A DNA stretch of 64,000 nt from Candidatus Sedimenticola sp. (ex Thyasira tokunagai) (GCA_037318855.1 CP134874.1:3100598-3164597), one strand, 5' to 3'; positions 19,592 to 28,973 are shown, counted from the stretch's first letter. Numbers and translations: made by a program. The notes: a model not told the origin generated them from the sequence alone.

Positions 19592-20409
19592 TGAAAAAAT
19601 CATTAGTACCAATCGATATTCATGATGGTCCTCTAGATAATTTAACTCCACGTTTACTCTTTAATAAAGACAGAGATAGTCTGGCACTCGATTACAGTAA
19701 AACACTGCCTGACGATCACCCCCTTTTTCATATTTATGATCTACTGACTCACCAGTCAATACGTGAATTCCGCAAGCAACAGACAAGCCCCAGGGGACAA
19801 ACCAAATTCTGTATAATTAAAGAGACCCACGCACTGCTGGGTACAGAAGCACTACTGCGCACCATGAAGTGCAAGATGTTACTGCTGATCGATGATCCAT
19901 TGAGTATTGTGGCACAACAGATCGATCTTTACGGGTTAGATTCAACCTACCTCAAGAGAGAAAAAAACTCAGTGCAACAACCGGAGTTTCTAACCCGTTT
20001 TCTGCGCAAAAACTATAAACCCGTCCGCCATGCCTTCCACAACGCCCGGAAAAAATCGGACCCGAGAGAGAGGGTCATTATTGAGAGAGTCCTCACCGTA
20101 GCACTGATTCAGCACATGTTCCGTATGCTGGCGTTACGTTATCCATCATTAGTTACCGTCGTGGCTAGACATGATATCTCAAGTACCCCGGAACGGTTCC
20201 AGAAGGCCCTCACCTTTCTCACCGACAGCAGCTCACAGGAGGTAATAGATGACTTTATGGAAGAGGTAAGCTTCTTGACCTATAGCGGTGACAGAAGAGT
20301 GTGGAAGAACAGTTGGCCGTTGAGCAGCATAGCTACCGGAGGACTCTCGAGCAACGAGTTGTCTCAGGGTTTTAAAACATTGAAAACCTGTGGTCTCTAC
20401 TCTGTCTGA
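19591..20409 (+). CDS. sulfotransferase-like protein, 5' end in another frame
   Basis: 272 aa from the only ATG in frame. KFCIIKETHALLGTEALLRT and MLLLIDDPLSIVAQQIDLYG recall the 3'-phosphate-binding segment of sulfotransferases, though similarity is loose. The expected N-terminal loop lies upstream in the same frame (FFVGIECSGIDYLAQLM, about 19543-19593) but without a start codon, and connects to the ATG at 19430 by a -1 shift on a T7 run. Either a pseudogene, a slippage gene or a base-calling error. Confidence 0.5.
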   Translation: MKKSLVPIDIHDGPLDNLTPRLLFNKDRDSLALDYSKTLPDDHPLFHIYDLLTHQSIREFRKQQTSPRGQTKFCIIKETHALLGTEALLRTMKCKMLLLIDDPLSIVAQQIDLYGLDSTYLKREKNSVQQPEFLTRFLRKNYKPVRHAFHNARKKSDPRERVIIERVLTVALIQHMFRMLALRYPSLVTVVARHDISSTPERFQKALTFLTDSSSQEVIDDFMEEVSFLTYSGDRRVWKNSWPLSSIATGGLSSNELSQGFKTLKTCGLYSV

Positions 20410-20427
20410 TTCAATGCCTAAGGGTGG

Positions 20428-21807
20428 TTAGTTTGCCAACTCACTCAGCACATCAATAGCCTCCGCAACGTTTGCCACCGGATAGAGCTTAATGCCCGCC
20501 ATCCTTTTCTTGGGTGCGTTGTCCTTGGGTACAATTGCCACTTCAAATCCATGCTTTTTGGCATCGGCAATCCGTTGCAGACCATTGGCCACCGGGCGGA
20601 TCTCGCCGTTGAGGCCGGTCTCACCAAAGATCACCGTATTCTTCGGAATCTTCTGTGATTTCAGAGAAGAGATCAGAGCACACATCATTGCCAAATCGGC
20701 TGAAGTCTCCTGGATCTTCACCCCACCGACAACGTTGAGAAAAATATCCATATCGGCGGCAAAGATATTACCGTGACGGGCAAGAACAGCGATACCGAGG
20801 GCCAGTCGATTCTGGTCGAAACCGACAGTGAGCCTGCGTGGATTGCCGTGGGGTGACTCGATAGTCAGCGCCTGCAACTCGACCAGCAACGGCCGGGTAC
20901 CTTCCCATAGCACCGTAATCACAGTACCCGGACTCTCGGTATCGGAGCGGTTAAGAAAGATGGCACTGGGATTTTTTACCTGGGCCAGACCGCTCTCCTG
21001 CATGCGAAAAAAACCGATTTCGGAAGTAGCGCCAAAACGGTTTTTATCGGTACGCAGTATTCTGAACTTCTCATCTTCGGTTGAAGAGATCGAGAGCGAG
21101 GTGTCGCAAATATGTGCCAGGCTCATCGGACCGGCCAGTGACTGATCCTTGGTAACATGGCCGACAATGACAAAAGTGACCTGACGCTGCTTCGCCAGGC
21201 GGGTGAGTGCCACCGCACTCTCCCTCACCTGGCTCACCCCACCCGGCGCCGAATCGATACTCTCCCGATACATGGTCTGAATACTGTCAATCACAACAAA
21301 GCTGGGGCTGTGCTCCTCGATGTACTGAATGACTTTATCGGTAGAGGTCTCGGTAAGTACCGAGATATTGGCACTGTTGGCTATCTGCAAACGCCTCGCC
21401 CTGTCGGCGATCTGTTCGACACTCTCCTCGCCGGAGACGTAGAGTACCGAGCGGCTGTTGGCAATTTCGGAAATATTCTGCAGCAGGATGGTGCTCTTAC
21501 CCGCCCCCGGCGATCCTCCCAGCAAAACCACCGAACCCGGTACATAACCGCCGCCGAGCACCCGGTCGAATTCACTTAGCCCCGAGGTGAAACGCGGGAC
21601 ACTCTCGACATCCACCTCGCTCAGCTTTGTAGCCGATGCAGGAACACCTGCATAACCGTGTCGCGCCGCTACGGTGCTGTTCTTTCCACCCGCTACCCTT
21701 ATCTCCTTCAGCGTATTCCATGCACTGCACACTTTGCACTGACCGGCCCAGGTGGGATAGTCCGCACCACACTCGGTACAGACGTAGTTTTTCTTGATTT
21801 TAGCCAT
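20428..21807 (-). CDS. radA: DNA repair protein RadA
   Basis: 459 aa branch-migration ATPase acting in recombination. N-terminal zinc finger CTECGADYPTWAGQCKVC, Walker A GGSPGAGKST, the RadA-specific KNRFG motif, and a C-terminal Lon-protease-like domain (VNVVGGVKIQETSADLAM). Full length. It lies downstream of alr, separated by 145 bp containing a perfect 24-bp hairpin. The dnaB-alr-radA order is standard. Confidence 0.96.
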   Translation of the reverse strand: MAKIKKNYVCTECGADYPTWAGQCKVCSAWNTLKEIRVAGGKNSTVAARHGYAGVPASATKLSEVDVESVPRFTSGLSEFDRVLGGGYVPGSVVLLGGSPGAGKSTILLQNISEIANSRSVLYVSGEESVEQIADRARRLQIANSANISVLTETSTDKVIQYIEEHSPSFVVIDSIQTMYRESIDSAPGGVSQVRESAVALTRLAKQRQVTFVIVGHVTKDQSLAGPMSLAHICDTSLSISSTEDEKFRILRTDKNRFGATSEIGFFRMQESGLAQVKNPSAIFLNRSDTESPGTVITVLWEGTRPLLVELQALTIESPHGNPRRLTVGFDQNRLALGIAVLARHGNIFAADMDIFLNVVGGVKIQETSADLAMMCALISSLKSQKIPKNTVIFGETGLNGEIRPVANGLQRIADAKKHGFEVAIVPKDNAPKKRMAGIKLYPVANVAEAIDVLSELAN

Positions 21808-21859
21808 GACCTTAACTCATAGCCCGGAGTGAATGAAAATGACAGACAAAGCCATAATT

Positions 21860-21920
21860 GTAGGAGTGCTTTCTCGAAGCGCGATGGGTGCCCTAGCGCG
21901 CTTCGAGAAAGCACTCCTAC
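21860..21920. repeat. perfect 24-bp hairpin, REP-like, between alr and radA
   Basis: Arms at 21860-21883 (beginning GTAGGAGTGCTTTCTCGAAG) and 21897-21920 are exact inverse copies around a 13-nt loop. It starts with GTAGGAG and ends CTCCTAC as in REP palindromes. It lies inside the alr-radA interval and could shape the mRNA between the two genes. Confidence 0.8.
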
Positions 21921-21952
21921 TGGAAGAGATTATTTGTGAGTAACGAGCAGTC

Positions 21953-23035
21953 TTAGCCACCAAATTCAACCCGCGGCACACGGTTGGTCACACCACAAAA
22001 GAGCTCGTATGAGATGGTGCCAACATGCTCAGCAACCTCCTCCGCCGGCAGCCCCCTGCCCCACAGCACCACCGTGTCGCCCACCTCTGCATGGGGTTGA
22101 CTGCGCAGATCCACTGCAATCATATCCATGGAGACACGACCCACCAGAGGCACCCGTCGGGAGTTGAGCAGTACAGGCGTACCCGAAGGGGCGTGCCTTG
22201 GGTAACCATCTCCATAACCAACAGCCACCACGCCCACAGACATCGCCTCGGGGCAGCGGTAGGTTCCGCCATAGCCAATGGGCGCTCCCTCTGGATAGTG
22301 ACTGATTGCGATCAGGCGGCTCTCCAGGGTCATAACCGGGCGCAGCCCCTCCTGTTCTGCCCTGCCATCGATAAACGGTGAAGCACCATAGAGCATAATG
22401 CCGGGTCTTATCCAGTCGCTATGGGATTCAGGCCAGCCGAGAATGCCTGCAGAGTTGGAGATGGATGTGGCACAACCGATCTCTTTTGCCAGCGGGAGAA
22501 ACAGCTCAAGCTGCTCCTCAGTTTTTTGATCATTACGGTCATCGGCACTGGAGAGATGGGTCATCACGCCCTCTACCGACGCCACCGCCGGTAGCTGTTG
22601 CAGTGTATTCCAGGCTTCAGACAGTTCGTCAGGCTGAAAACCCAGCCGGTGCATACCGCTATCGGCCTTCAGCCAGCAACGTAGCGGTAGCTCCACCTCC
22701 TGCTGTTCCAGGATTCGCAACTGTTCGGATTGATGAATGGTCGGCAGCAACTGGTGATGGGAAGCGAGTTGTAGCTCCTCGGTATTGAAAAAACCCTCAA
22801 GAACCAGCAGATCCTGAGTAAAACCGGCCTCTCTGAGCTTTATCCCCTCGTCCACCCGCGCCACCGCCAGAGCATCTGCACCAGCATCAGCCAACACCTT
22901 TGCCGCCCGCAATATGCCATGACCATAGGCATCGGATTTGATGACAACAAACACCTTGCTATCAGGCACCGACTCGCGTGCCCGTTGCAGGTTATGTTTC
23001 ATCGCAGAGAGGTCGATAAGTACTCGCGGCCCCAT
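21953..23035 (-). CDS. alr: alanine racemase
   Basis: 360 aa PLP enzyme that makes D-alanine for peptidoglycan. The PLP Lys33 is in VVIKSDAYGHG; GYGDGYPRHA and a C-terminal VGRVSMDMIAVDL contain the other conserved region including the second catalytic loop. Normal length and a clear start MGPRVLIDLSA. It is followed by radA on the same strand and preceded by dnaB. Confidence 0.96.
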   Translation of the reverse strand: MGPRVLIDLSAMKHNLQRARESVPDSKVFVVIKSDAYGHGILRAAKVLADAGADALAVARVDEGIKLREAGFTQDLLVLEGFFNTEELQLASHHQLLPTIHQSEQLRILEQQEVELPLRCWLKADSGMHRLGFQPDELSEAWNTLQQLPAVASVEGVMTHLSSADDRNDQKTEEQLELFLPLAKEIGCATSISNSAGILGWPESHSDWIRPGIMLYGASPFIDGRAEQEGLRPVMTLESRLIAISHYPEGAPIGYGGTYRCPEAMSVGVVAVGYGDGYPRHAPSGTPVLLNSRRVPLVGRVSMDMIAVDLRSQPHAEVGDTVVLWGRGLPAEEVAEHVGTISYELFCGVTNRVPRVEFGG

Positions 23036-23115
23036 GAATCGTATCTCCAGAAAAAAGTGCTAAATGTGTGTGACGCAGAGTATGAGTAATACACCCTACT
23101 TATCTGTAACATCGA

Positions 23116-23179
23116 GTAGGAGCGAATTTGCTCGCAATGAATACGCCTCGGAGCCAATCGCGAATAAATTCGCTCCTAC
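23116..23179. repeat. REP-like palindrome between dnaB and alr
   Basis: Begins GTAGGAGCGAATTTGCTCGC and ends in the inverse GCGAATAAATTCGCTCCTAC, with about 24 nt between. The same arms recur at 24818-24840 and 60728-60791, and a related version at 56333-56396. This is the common GTAGGAGCGAATTTATTCGCG family seen in gammaproteobacteria. Confidence 0.8.
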
Positions 23180-23228
23180 ACGTAGCCCCTCACTCTCGGC
23201 ATGGATAGATAGAAGAGTGAATAGAGCC

Positions 23229-24632
23229 CTAATAGCTCCCATCGCTATAAACATCATTGATGTAATTTTCAAACTTGGTAAATTCACCCAGGAATGTGAG
23301 ATTGAATGTACCAATGGGTCCGTTACGCTGTTTGGCGATAATGATCTCTGCGCGCCCCTTGTCCGGGCTATCCTCGTTATAGACCTCATCACGATAGATA
23401 AAGACAACGAGATCCGCATCCTGCTCAATGGCGCCCGATTCACGCAGGTCCGACATAATCGGTCGCTTGTTGGTGCGTGACTCCAGACTACGGTTGAGCT
23501 GAGAGAGTGCAATCACCGGTACATTCAGCTCCTTGGCCAGGGCTTTCAGTGAGCGGGAGATGGCGGAGATTTCATTGGTACGGTTCTCGCTCATACCAGG
23601 CACCTGCATCAGCTGCAGGTAGTCGATCATAATCAGTCCCAGCTCACCATGCTCACGCATTAGCCGTCTTGCCCGCGCGCGCACCTCCAGGGGGCTCATC
23701 GCCGGAGTATCATCAATATAGAGCTTCGCTTCCGCCAGCAGGCTGACGGCAGAGGTGAGCCTCGGCCACTCGTCATCCTCCAGCTTACCGTTGCGCACCC
23801 GCGACTGATTGATCCGCCCGAGGGAAGACATCATACGCATCGCCAGCGCTTCACCCGGCATCTCCATGCTGAAGACCGCCACCGGCAGTTTGCTATTGAT
23901 GGCCACATTCTCCGCGATATTCATGGCAAAGGTGGTCTTTCCCATTGATGGACGACCGGCAACAATCACCAAATCTGCAGGGTGGAGGCCGGAGGTTCTG
24001 TCATCAAAATCTGAAAAACCGGTACTCAGACCGGTGATCGGTTCATCCTGCTCGAACAGAGTTTCGATCTTATCCACCGCCTTGGTCAGCAGTGATTTGA
24101 TCGACTCAAAGCCACCGCGACTCTTGGCGCCCTTCTCAGCAATCTCGAACACCTTGCGCTCAGCCTCATCCAGCAGTTCAGCGCTCTCCCGTCCCTCCGG
24201 TGCAAAGCCGCTGTCGGCCACCTCTGTGCCCACTTTGATCAACTGGCGCATCACCGAGTGTTCCCGGACGATATCGGCATAGGCGCGAATATTGGCCGCG
24301 CTGGGAGTATCCTGTGCCAAGGTGCCAAGATAGATCATGCCACCCGCCTCATCCAGCTGCCCATGACGCTCCAGGGATTCAGAGAGGGTCACCACATCGA
24401 AGGGTTTGCTACGGTCAGCCAGAAGCTCAATAGTGCGGAAAACCAGCTGGTGCTCACGGCGATAGAAATCGATCTCCACCACCCGGTCGGCAATCTGATC
24501 CCAGGTGCTGTTGTCGAGCATCAGCCCACCCAAAACCGACTGCTCCGCCTGAATATTGTGGGGAGGCATTCGCAGCGAGTCGGTACTCGACGAAGGTGGT
24601 GGAATATCGGTAGGAAAAGGCGACTCTTGCAT
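23229..24632 (-). CDS. dnaB: replicative DNA helicase
   Basis: 467 aa hexameric helicase that unwinds DNA at the replication fork. An N-terminal domain (PHNIQAEQSVLGGLMLDN) is followed by the RecA-like core with Walker A GRPSMGKTTFAMN and the DnaB motif IDYLQLMQVPG. No intein or insertion. It lies between the rplI-side gap and alr, as in related genomes. Confidence 0.96.
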   Translation of the reverse strand: MQESPFPTDIPPPSSSTDSLRMPPHNIQAEQSVLGGLMLDNSTWDQIADRVVEIDFYRREHQLVFRTIELLADRSKPFDVVTLSESLERHGQLDEAGGMIYLGTLAQDTPSAANIRAYADIVREHSVMRQLIKVGTEVADSGFAPEGRESAELLDEAERKVFEIAEKGAKSRGGFESIKSLLTKAVDKIETLFEQDEPITGLSTGFSDFDDRTSGLHPADLVIVAGRPSMGKTTFAMNIAENVAINSKLPVAVFSMEMPGEALAMRMMSSLGRINQSRVRNGKLEDDEWPRLTSAVSLLAEAKLYIDDTPAMSPLEVRARARRLMREHGELGLIMIDYLQLMQVPGMSENRTNEISAISRSLKALAKELNVPVIALSQLNRSLESRTNKRPIMSDLRESGAIEQDADLVVFIYRDEVYNEDSPDKGRAEIIIAKQRNGPIGTFNLTFLGEFTKFENYINDVYSDGSY

Positions 24633-24770
24633 CGGACTCTGATCAGCTGGCTAGGAGTCTGACAGGATAAGGGATGGCCACCCTATGGGCAATGCACAAA
24701 TGTCTGAAATGAAGGACACAAGGGAGATATAAACACCTATCTCACTGTAGTAAATAAGCTTAAGTGGCTA

Positions 24771-24863
24771 TGCACAATAGTTCTGAAGCACTATCTTCAT
24801 AGAAACAAAGCGCATCTGTAGGAGCGAATTTATTCGCGATCAGGCTCCCGGATTATTGTGCAC
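24771..24863. repeat. composite repeat with REP half-site
   Basis: Outer inverted ends TGCACAATAG (24771) and ATTATTGTGCAC (to 24863) enclose one REP arm GTAGGAGCGAATTTATTCGC (24818). A second, longer composite with similar outer ends and a full REP palindrome lies at 60704-60837. This suggests that the REP sequence travels inside a larger palindromic unit. Confidence 0.6.
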
Positions 24864-25039
24864 ATCCATTTAGGTTTAATTATATTAGCGGGATCAAAAT
24901 GGTGTAATGCACAGTGCTTATTGCACCGAAAACACTCATCGCGCCGTCAAGCAGACAGACAAATTGGAGTCGAGTTGACTCTGCTCTCTGAGAGGGGGTC
25001 TATAGACTGGTTGGATTCAACTCCGACCCGGGCACTTAT

Positions 25040-25150
25040 CGGAGCCCCGTCATAGGGAGGATGCCACAACAGCCCCTTCTCCCTCATAGGAGGATGTCGA
25101 AAAAGTCCCCTCTCCCCACCGGGGGAGAGGGTTAGGGTGAGGGGGATCAA
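25040..25150. repeat. GGGAGAGGGTTAGGGTGAGGG-type repeat
   Basis: Contains CCCTCTCCCC-ACC-GGGGGAGAGGG followed by TTAGGGTGAGGGGG, a small hairpin with G-rich tail. Related copies lie at about 25459-25560 and, as two inverted copies, inside 34604-34777. Intergenic, non-coding. Confidence 0.55.
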
Positions 25151-25154
25151 TCGC

Positions 25155-25414
25155 TGCCAGCCATGGAGAGCGAAGCGAGGGCTGGTAATCCCCGGTAGCC
25201 GTGAGGCCGCACTGCTTACCCGTCGTGCGCGCAGCGCGCCAGAGGGGAAGCAAAGTAGGCATCCGAACACGGCGTCCAGTCAATGGGAACTGACTGCGAA
25301 GCGGTAACGAGCTTGCGATGTTATCGCGTAGCGGTTAGTGACCAGGACGGCCGGGGTACTAATAGGCTGTCGAAGATTGAGTGCAAAAGGGGGACTTGGA
25401 TGTCCCGTTTTGCA
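25155..25414 (+). repeat. about 260-bp structured repeat, copy A
   Basis: A non-coding block with many small stems, ending in GGGACTTGGATGTCCC flanked by TGCAAAA and TTTTGCA. Several blocks match copy B at 42882-43141 (minus strand) in the same order: GCATCCGAA, a GAGTCA/CAGTCA block, GGACGGYCGGGG, GGCTGTCG and GACTTGGATGTCCC. Its function is unknown. It lies in the 1-kb gap between dnaB and rplI, which otherwise holds only short repeats. Confidence 0.6.
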
Positions 25415-25653
25415 TCACGAAATCGAAGACTCGCTTAAGGTAACTTATTGATTCAATACACCCTCATCCTAACCTTCTCCCTCGTAGGGAGAAGGGACTA
25501 GTGCTTTTACGACACCCTCCATAGGGAGAAGGGGCTGGAGCATTTGCTATACCCTCCACAGCAGGAGAGTACCGAAACATCTACGACAAACCACCAACTC
25601 CTAACAGCCAACCCTTGCAGTTGCCCAAACCTGGTGGTTCAGCGTAAAGCGTC

Positions 25654-26106
25654 TTAGTCTTCCGCTGCTTCGACAACAAGCTTGATAGTCGCATCCACGT
25701 CGGAGTGCAGGTGAACCTGCACCTCGAACTCACCCAGTGTGTGGAAAGGACCGTCAGGCAGGCGTATCTCCTTCTTCAGCAGCGTGACACCAGCTTCGAT
25801 GACTGCTGCGGCAATATCGGCAGTGCCGACAGAACCGAACAGACGACCCTCTTCACCCGCTTTGCGGGCAACAGTAGCGGTAATCTCTTCCAGCTTCGTC
25901 TTGCGTGCTTCAGCGGCAGCCACTGCCTCTCCAGCCTGCTTCTCAAGCTCAGAGCGACGGGCTTCAAAGGCCTCCAGATTGCTCTTGGTAGCGGAAACCG
26001 CTTTGGATTGAGGAATCAGGTAGTTGCGACCGAAACCGGATTTAACGGTTACCTTATCGCCCAGACCACCTAGGTTATCTACTTTCTCTAACAGAATAAC
26101 TTCCAT
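25654..26106 (-). CDS. rplI: 50S ribosomal protein L9
   Basis: 150 aa: N-terminal rRNA-binding domain ([20 protein letters not shown]...GFGRNYLIP), a long charged helix and a C-terminal domain. Full length and typical. It closes the rpsF-rpsR-DUF2232-rplI operon. Confidence 0.97.
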   Translation of the reverse strand: MEVILLEKVDNLGGLGDKVTVKSGFGRNYLIPQSKAVSATKSNLEAFEARRSELEKQAGEAVAAAEARKTKLEEITATVARKAGEEGRLFGSVGTADIAAAVIEAGVTLLKKEIRLPDGPFHTLGEFEVQVHLHSDVDATIKLVVEAAED

Positions 26107-26142
26107 CGTTATTACCCCTGAACAGGTTTTAAACCTTCAATT

Positions 26143-27057
26143 CTATTCGTTTGGCCCATTTACAGACCGTATTCGAGCCCTAAAATCAAACCATCCATCT
26201 GCCATGCCTGCCGCTGCCAGTAGCACGATCACATGAGGCATCGCCATAACCAACAGGAGATATACCCCTATCAGCCAGCCAATGCCCATCTTCATTCGGT
26301 AAACCGTTCCATGCACTAGTGCCAGCCCGCCTAAAAACCAGCCGCTAAGTAACAGCATGGTGATATAGCGAAACTCCAGCGCCCCACTCCCGATCATCAT
26401 GACCAGTCCGAAGTAGAGCAGCGTCGCGATCAGCAGGTAACGCGGCAACCTCAACTGATGGAATTCACTACGAAATCCACCTGGGTTGTAGAGCTTTGCC
26501 TGCCACCAGCGCGCCAACAGCAGGGTAACCATCAGTTGCAGAAAAAAGCCTGCAACTACAACCCCGGGCATCCACTCCGCCATCCTGTCGACCAGCAACG
26601 CCTGCTCGGTGGCCACCACAATCTGGGCCTCCACCAGCGTCTCAACAAATGGCGCCAACAGAGTGCGCCATACCGTGACAGGATCCTCCGACTGGAGATA
26701 CTGGCTCGCCAGCATCAGCAGGCTGAGAACCAGTGCACCCTGCAAGGCCAGCGCCAGTGAGCGCCCACCCCTCAGCAGTAAAGCCAATAGCATTAGCGGT
26801 AGCCACATCAGCAGAACAAAGCCGACAATCGGCATAACACTGCCAAACAACAGCAGGGCAAGGACTCCGCCGGCGGCACTCGCCAACAGCAGGAGAACAG
26901 CTCCGGCCGATGCACCGCTACGCAGAGTAACCAGTGCAACCAGTGCCGTACTGAGAATGCTTGCAGGCGGAAACAGGATGGAGAGGATAGCCAGTACGGC
27001 CACCATCATCACAGCATGTACCCTGCTCCGCATCGCCAGGGAGGCTAACCCGTGCAT
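26143..27057 (-). CDS. DUF2232 family membrane protein
   Basis: 304 aa with about eight hydrophobic segments and no large soluble domain. Its place between rpsR and rplI is the usual location of DUF2232 (YybS-like) proteins in proteobacteria that have one. The function is unknown. The start was placed at ATG 27057. It is probably co-transcribed with the ribosomal genes. Confidence 0.75.
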   Translation of the reverse strand: MHGLASLAMRSRVHAVMMVAVLAILSILFPPASILSTALVALVTLRSGASAGAVLLLLASAAGGVLALLLFGSVMPIVGFVLLMWLPLMLLALLLRGGRSLALALQGALVLSLLMLASQYLQSEDPVTVWRTLLAPFVETLVEAQIVVATEQALLVDRMAEWMPGVVVAGFFLQLMVTLLLARWWQAKLYNPGGFRSEFHQLRLPRYLLIATLLYFGLVMMIGSGALEFRYITMLLLSGWFLGGLALVHGTVYRMKMGIGWLIGVYLLLVMAMPHVIVLLAAAGMADGWFDFRARIRSVNGPNE

Positions 27058-27122
27058 CTTTCCTCAATCGGCAAATTCAAACGGTTTCCGACGCAACCAA
27101 ACAGATGCGACGGTTTGACATA

Positions 27123-27350
27123 TCAGCCATGGCTATCGGTGAACGGCAACAGCGCCAGGAAACGAGCCCGCTTGACGGCAGTGGTCAGCTTACGCTGATA
27201 CTTGGCCTTGGTGCCGGTAATACGGCTGGGGACAATCTTTCCGGTCTCGCTGACAAACGCCTTCAGCAGGTTGAGATCCTTGTAATCGACCTCGGTAATG
27301 CCTTCGGCGGTAAAGCGGCAGTATCTTCTACGACGAAAATAACGTGACAT
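27123..27350 (-). CDS. rpsR: 30S ribosomal protein S18
   Basis: 75 aa basic protein: [13 protein letters not shown] at the start, [19 protein letters not shown] in the middle. It binds S6 on the small-subunit platform. The start was set at ATG 27350, the family N-terminus, not at the in-frame 27368. It sits 84 bp after rpsF. Confidence 0.96.
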   Translation of the reverse strand: MSRYFRRRRYCRFTAEGITEVDYKDLNLLKAFVSETGKIVPSRITGTKAKYQRKLTTAVKRARFLALLPFTDSHG

Positions 27351-27434
27351 CTCTATCTCTCTATTCAATTCTTCATCAAGCCATCACGGCAGAGCCTGTA
27401 GACTCCCAAAGGATGGCGGATAGCAACCCGGGAT

Positions 27435-27842
27435 TTACTCCGCGGCGTCGCCCGTCTCTTTAGCTGCAGCGGGGGCCGGTGCAGGTGCAGGTGCCGTGGC
27501 ACGAGGTGCCTCATCACGCTCATCAACAGGCTTGGCCAGTGGAGAAGCCTCAGTAACAGCCCCTTTGCACTTGATCACCAGGTTACGCAGAACAGCGTCG
27601 TTGAAGCGGAAAGCGCTCTCAAGCTCATTCAACGCATCATCACCACACTCAATGTTCATCAGAACATAGTGAGCTTTAGGCAGTTTCTGAATAGGATAGG
27701 CGAGCTGACGGCGACCCCAGTCCTCCAGACGATGGATAACACCGCCCTTGGTCTCGATGTTCGAACGGTAACGCTCGATCATACTGGGTACCTGCTCGCT
27801 CTGGTCCGGATGGACCAGGAACACGACTTCGTAATGTCTCAT
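27435..27842 (-). CDS. rpsF: 30S ribosomal protein S6
   Basis: 135 aa. [19 protein letters not shown] and [20 protein letters not shown] are diagnostic. The C-terminal tail (about 30 residues) is rich in Ala and Pro instead of the Glu-rich tail of E. coli S6. It binds S18 and opens the operon. A short upstream hairpin may be the autoregulatory site. Confidence 0.96.
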   Translation of the reverse strand: MRHYEVVFLVHPDQSEQVPSMIERYRSNIETKGGVIHRLEDWGRRQLAYPIQKLPKAHYVLMNIECGDDALNELESAFRFNDAVLRNLVIKCKGAVTEASPLAKPVDERDEAPRATAPAPAPAPAAAKETGDAAE

Positions 27843-27866
27843 TGTTTCCCCTTACGGAATAATACA

Positions 27867-27893
27867 GCCTCCCGTCATCATTAACGGTGAGGC
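27867..27893 (-). promoter_or_regulatory. possible S6:S18 operon leader hairpin
   Basis: 25 bp before rpsF, GCCTC/GAGGC and an inner CGT/ACG stem with internal loop can form on the transcript. S6:S18 binding leaders with a conserved CCG are known in front of rpsF in many bacteria. The match here is only by position and rough shape. Confidence 0.3.
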
Positions 27894-28269
27894 AAGGAGT
27901 AGGCACGAGAGAGACTCCCATGCCAGGAAACGCGCGATTCTACAGAGAAGCCAGAGCAACTGCAACCCTTTGTAGAGGATGATGTTTTCAAAGCTATTCA
28001 GGCAGCTCCAGGGGAATCTAGCTACTCTGCCCCCTGCCCTAGCGCCTACCCGCCCTCCAGTCGATCCCAAACAGATACAGACAACTACCCCACCAGATAT
28101 ACCCGGAGATGCTTGCATATATATAAGGTCTGGTTTAAAAAGGAGTTTATTTCCAGAATACACATAATAGTTTAGGGATTTACAGGGAAGCGATGCTAAA
28201 AAATTAGGGAGTACACCTCTTTGAAACACACGATACCCAAAGCAGCAGTTCCAAAATTACCTGGGGTAC

Positions 28270-28420
28270 AACATCTACAACCCACCATGCTGTACCAAAT
28301 AGAGAACTTTTGGCGGCCTATGTCAACGGTTGTGCCATCTGCCTATGTCAGTCCAGCTGAGTTTGAGAGGATGGCAGCAATTGCTGCATAGTTAGGGTGT
28401 CTACTTTTTGTGGGCAGGAC
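28270..28420 (+). pseudogene. C-terminal scrap and right end of an IS3-family transposase
   Basis: One frame reads YQIENFWRPM...AYVSPAEFERMAAIAA and stops at 28389-28391, very like the last residues of IS3-group OrfB proteins. It is followed by GTGTCTACTTTTTGTGGGCA ending near CCA, as expected for an IS right end. The rest of the element is gone. It marks the left border of the cassette region. The gap 27894-28269 holds nothing else convincing. Confidence 0.55.
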
Positions 28421-28458
28421 CAACATACAATAACGGCTCCTCAATTGATGAGTTTTAT

Positions 28459-28872
28459 ATGAAAAATAATTACCTAGTTATAGTTCTACTTGTTCTTTTA
28501 AACGGCTGTGCTCCAGCTATGCACTTGCATGAGAGTGGTTCAAGAGATGCAAAGAATCTTGCGTTTGTTAGACAAAATTTTGATGAAGTTGAATTAAAAA
28601 TAATTGATGGACGCGAAGTGCCAGGATATCCACAGCAAGATTTCTACGTCCTCCCTGGAAAGCATTCAATAACTGCGAAGCTCAATTACAATTCATACAT
28701 TTCTTCTAGTGTTTGGGTTACTAAAACTTCAATCTATACAAAGAAAACGTGTTTTGAGGTAAAAGCAGGTAGAAAATATATTGTCTTAGGAAAGCCTTAT
28801 AGAGGCAGTTGGGAGCTTAGAATAGAGGAATTCAACAATGATAGGGCTATCAATTTTGACTGTTCTAAATAG
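28459..28872 (+). CDS. lipoprotein of unknown function (cassette gene 1)
   Basis: 137 aa starting MKNNYLVIVLLVLLNGCAP: a signal peptide with lipobox LNGC, so it is probably attached to the membrane by Cys16. The mature part has no recognised domain; PGKHSITAKLNYN and FEVKAGRKYIVLGKPY resemble beta-rich sheets of small surface lipoproteins. DNA here is much more AT-rich than the housekeeping genes. The attC site begins 34 bp after the stop, so this is the first visible integron cassette gene. Confidence 0.65.
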   Translation: MKNNYLVIVLLVLLNGCAPAMHLHESGSRDAKNLAFVRQNFDEVELKIIDGREVPGYPQQDFYVLPGKHSITAKLNYNSYISSSVWVTKTSIYTKKTCFEVKAGRKYIVLGKPYRGSWELRIEEFNNDRAINFDCSK

Positions 28873-28906
28873 AGAGCGCTATTAATTGAATGGCTTTGAT
28901 AAATAT

Positions 28907-28973
28907 GTCTAACAAGCAGCGCAACTCGGACTCCGGCGCATACGCGCCTCCGCCGGTTCGCTGAACGTTAGGC
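28907..28973 (+). repeat. attC recombination site 1
   Basis: 67 bp. R'' core GTCTAAC (28907-28913) and R' core GTTAGGC (28967-28973) both fit the RYYYAAC / GTTRRRY consensus. Between them imperfect inverted arms such as CAGCGCAACTC...CGGTTCGCTG and CCGGCG...CGCCGG give the folded bottom-strand hairpin used by IntI recombinases. The next gene starts six bases later, as is usual in cassettes. Confidence 0.85.

Noticed and set aside
23116..23179. Possible CRISPR-like repeats from the GTAGGAG motifs
   Set aside because: The copies are scattered single palindromes, not evenly spaced repeats with unique spacers.
25040..25560. Possible rRNA or tRNA in the dnaB-rplI gap
   Set aside because: Only short hairpin repeats and the 260-bp structured repeat are visible; no cloverleaf or rRNA motif was recognised.
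27852..28229. Open frame on the minus strand upstream of rpsF (125 codons)
   Set aside because: No ribosome-binding site or family; it runs through the rpsF leader and into a repeat-like gap, with odd composition.
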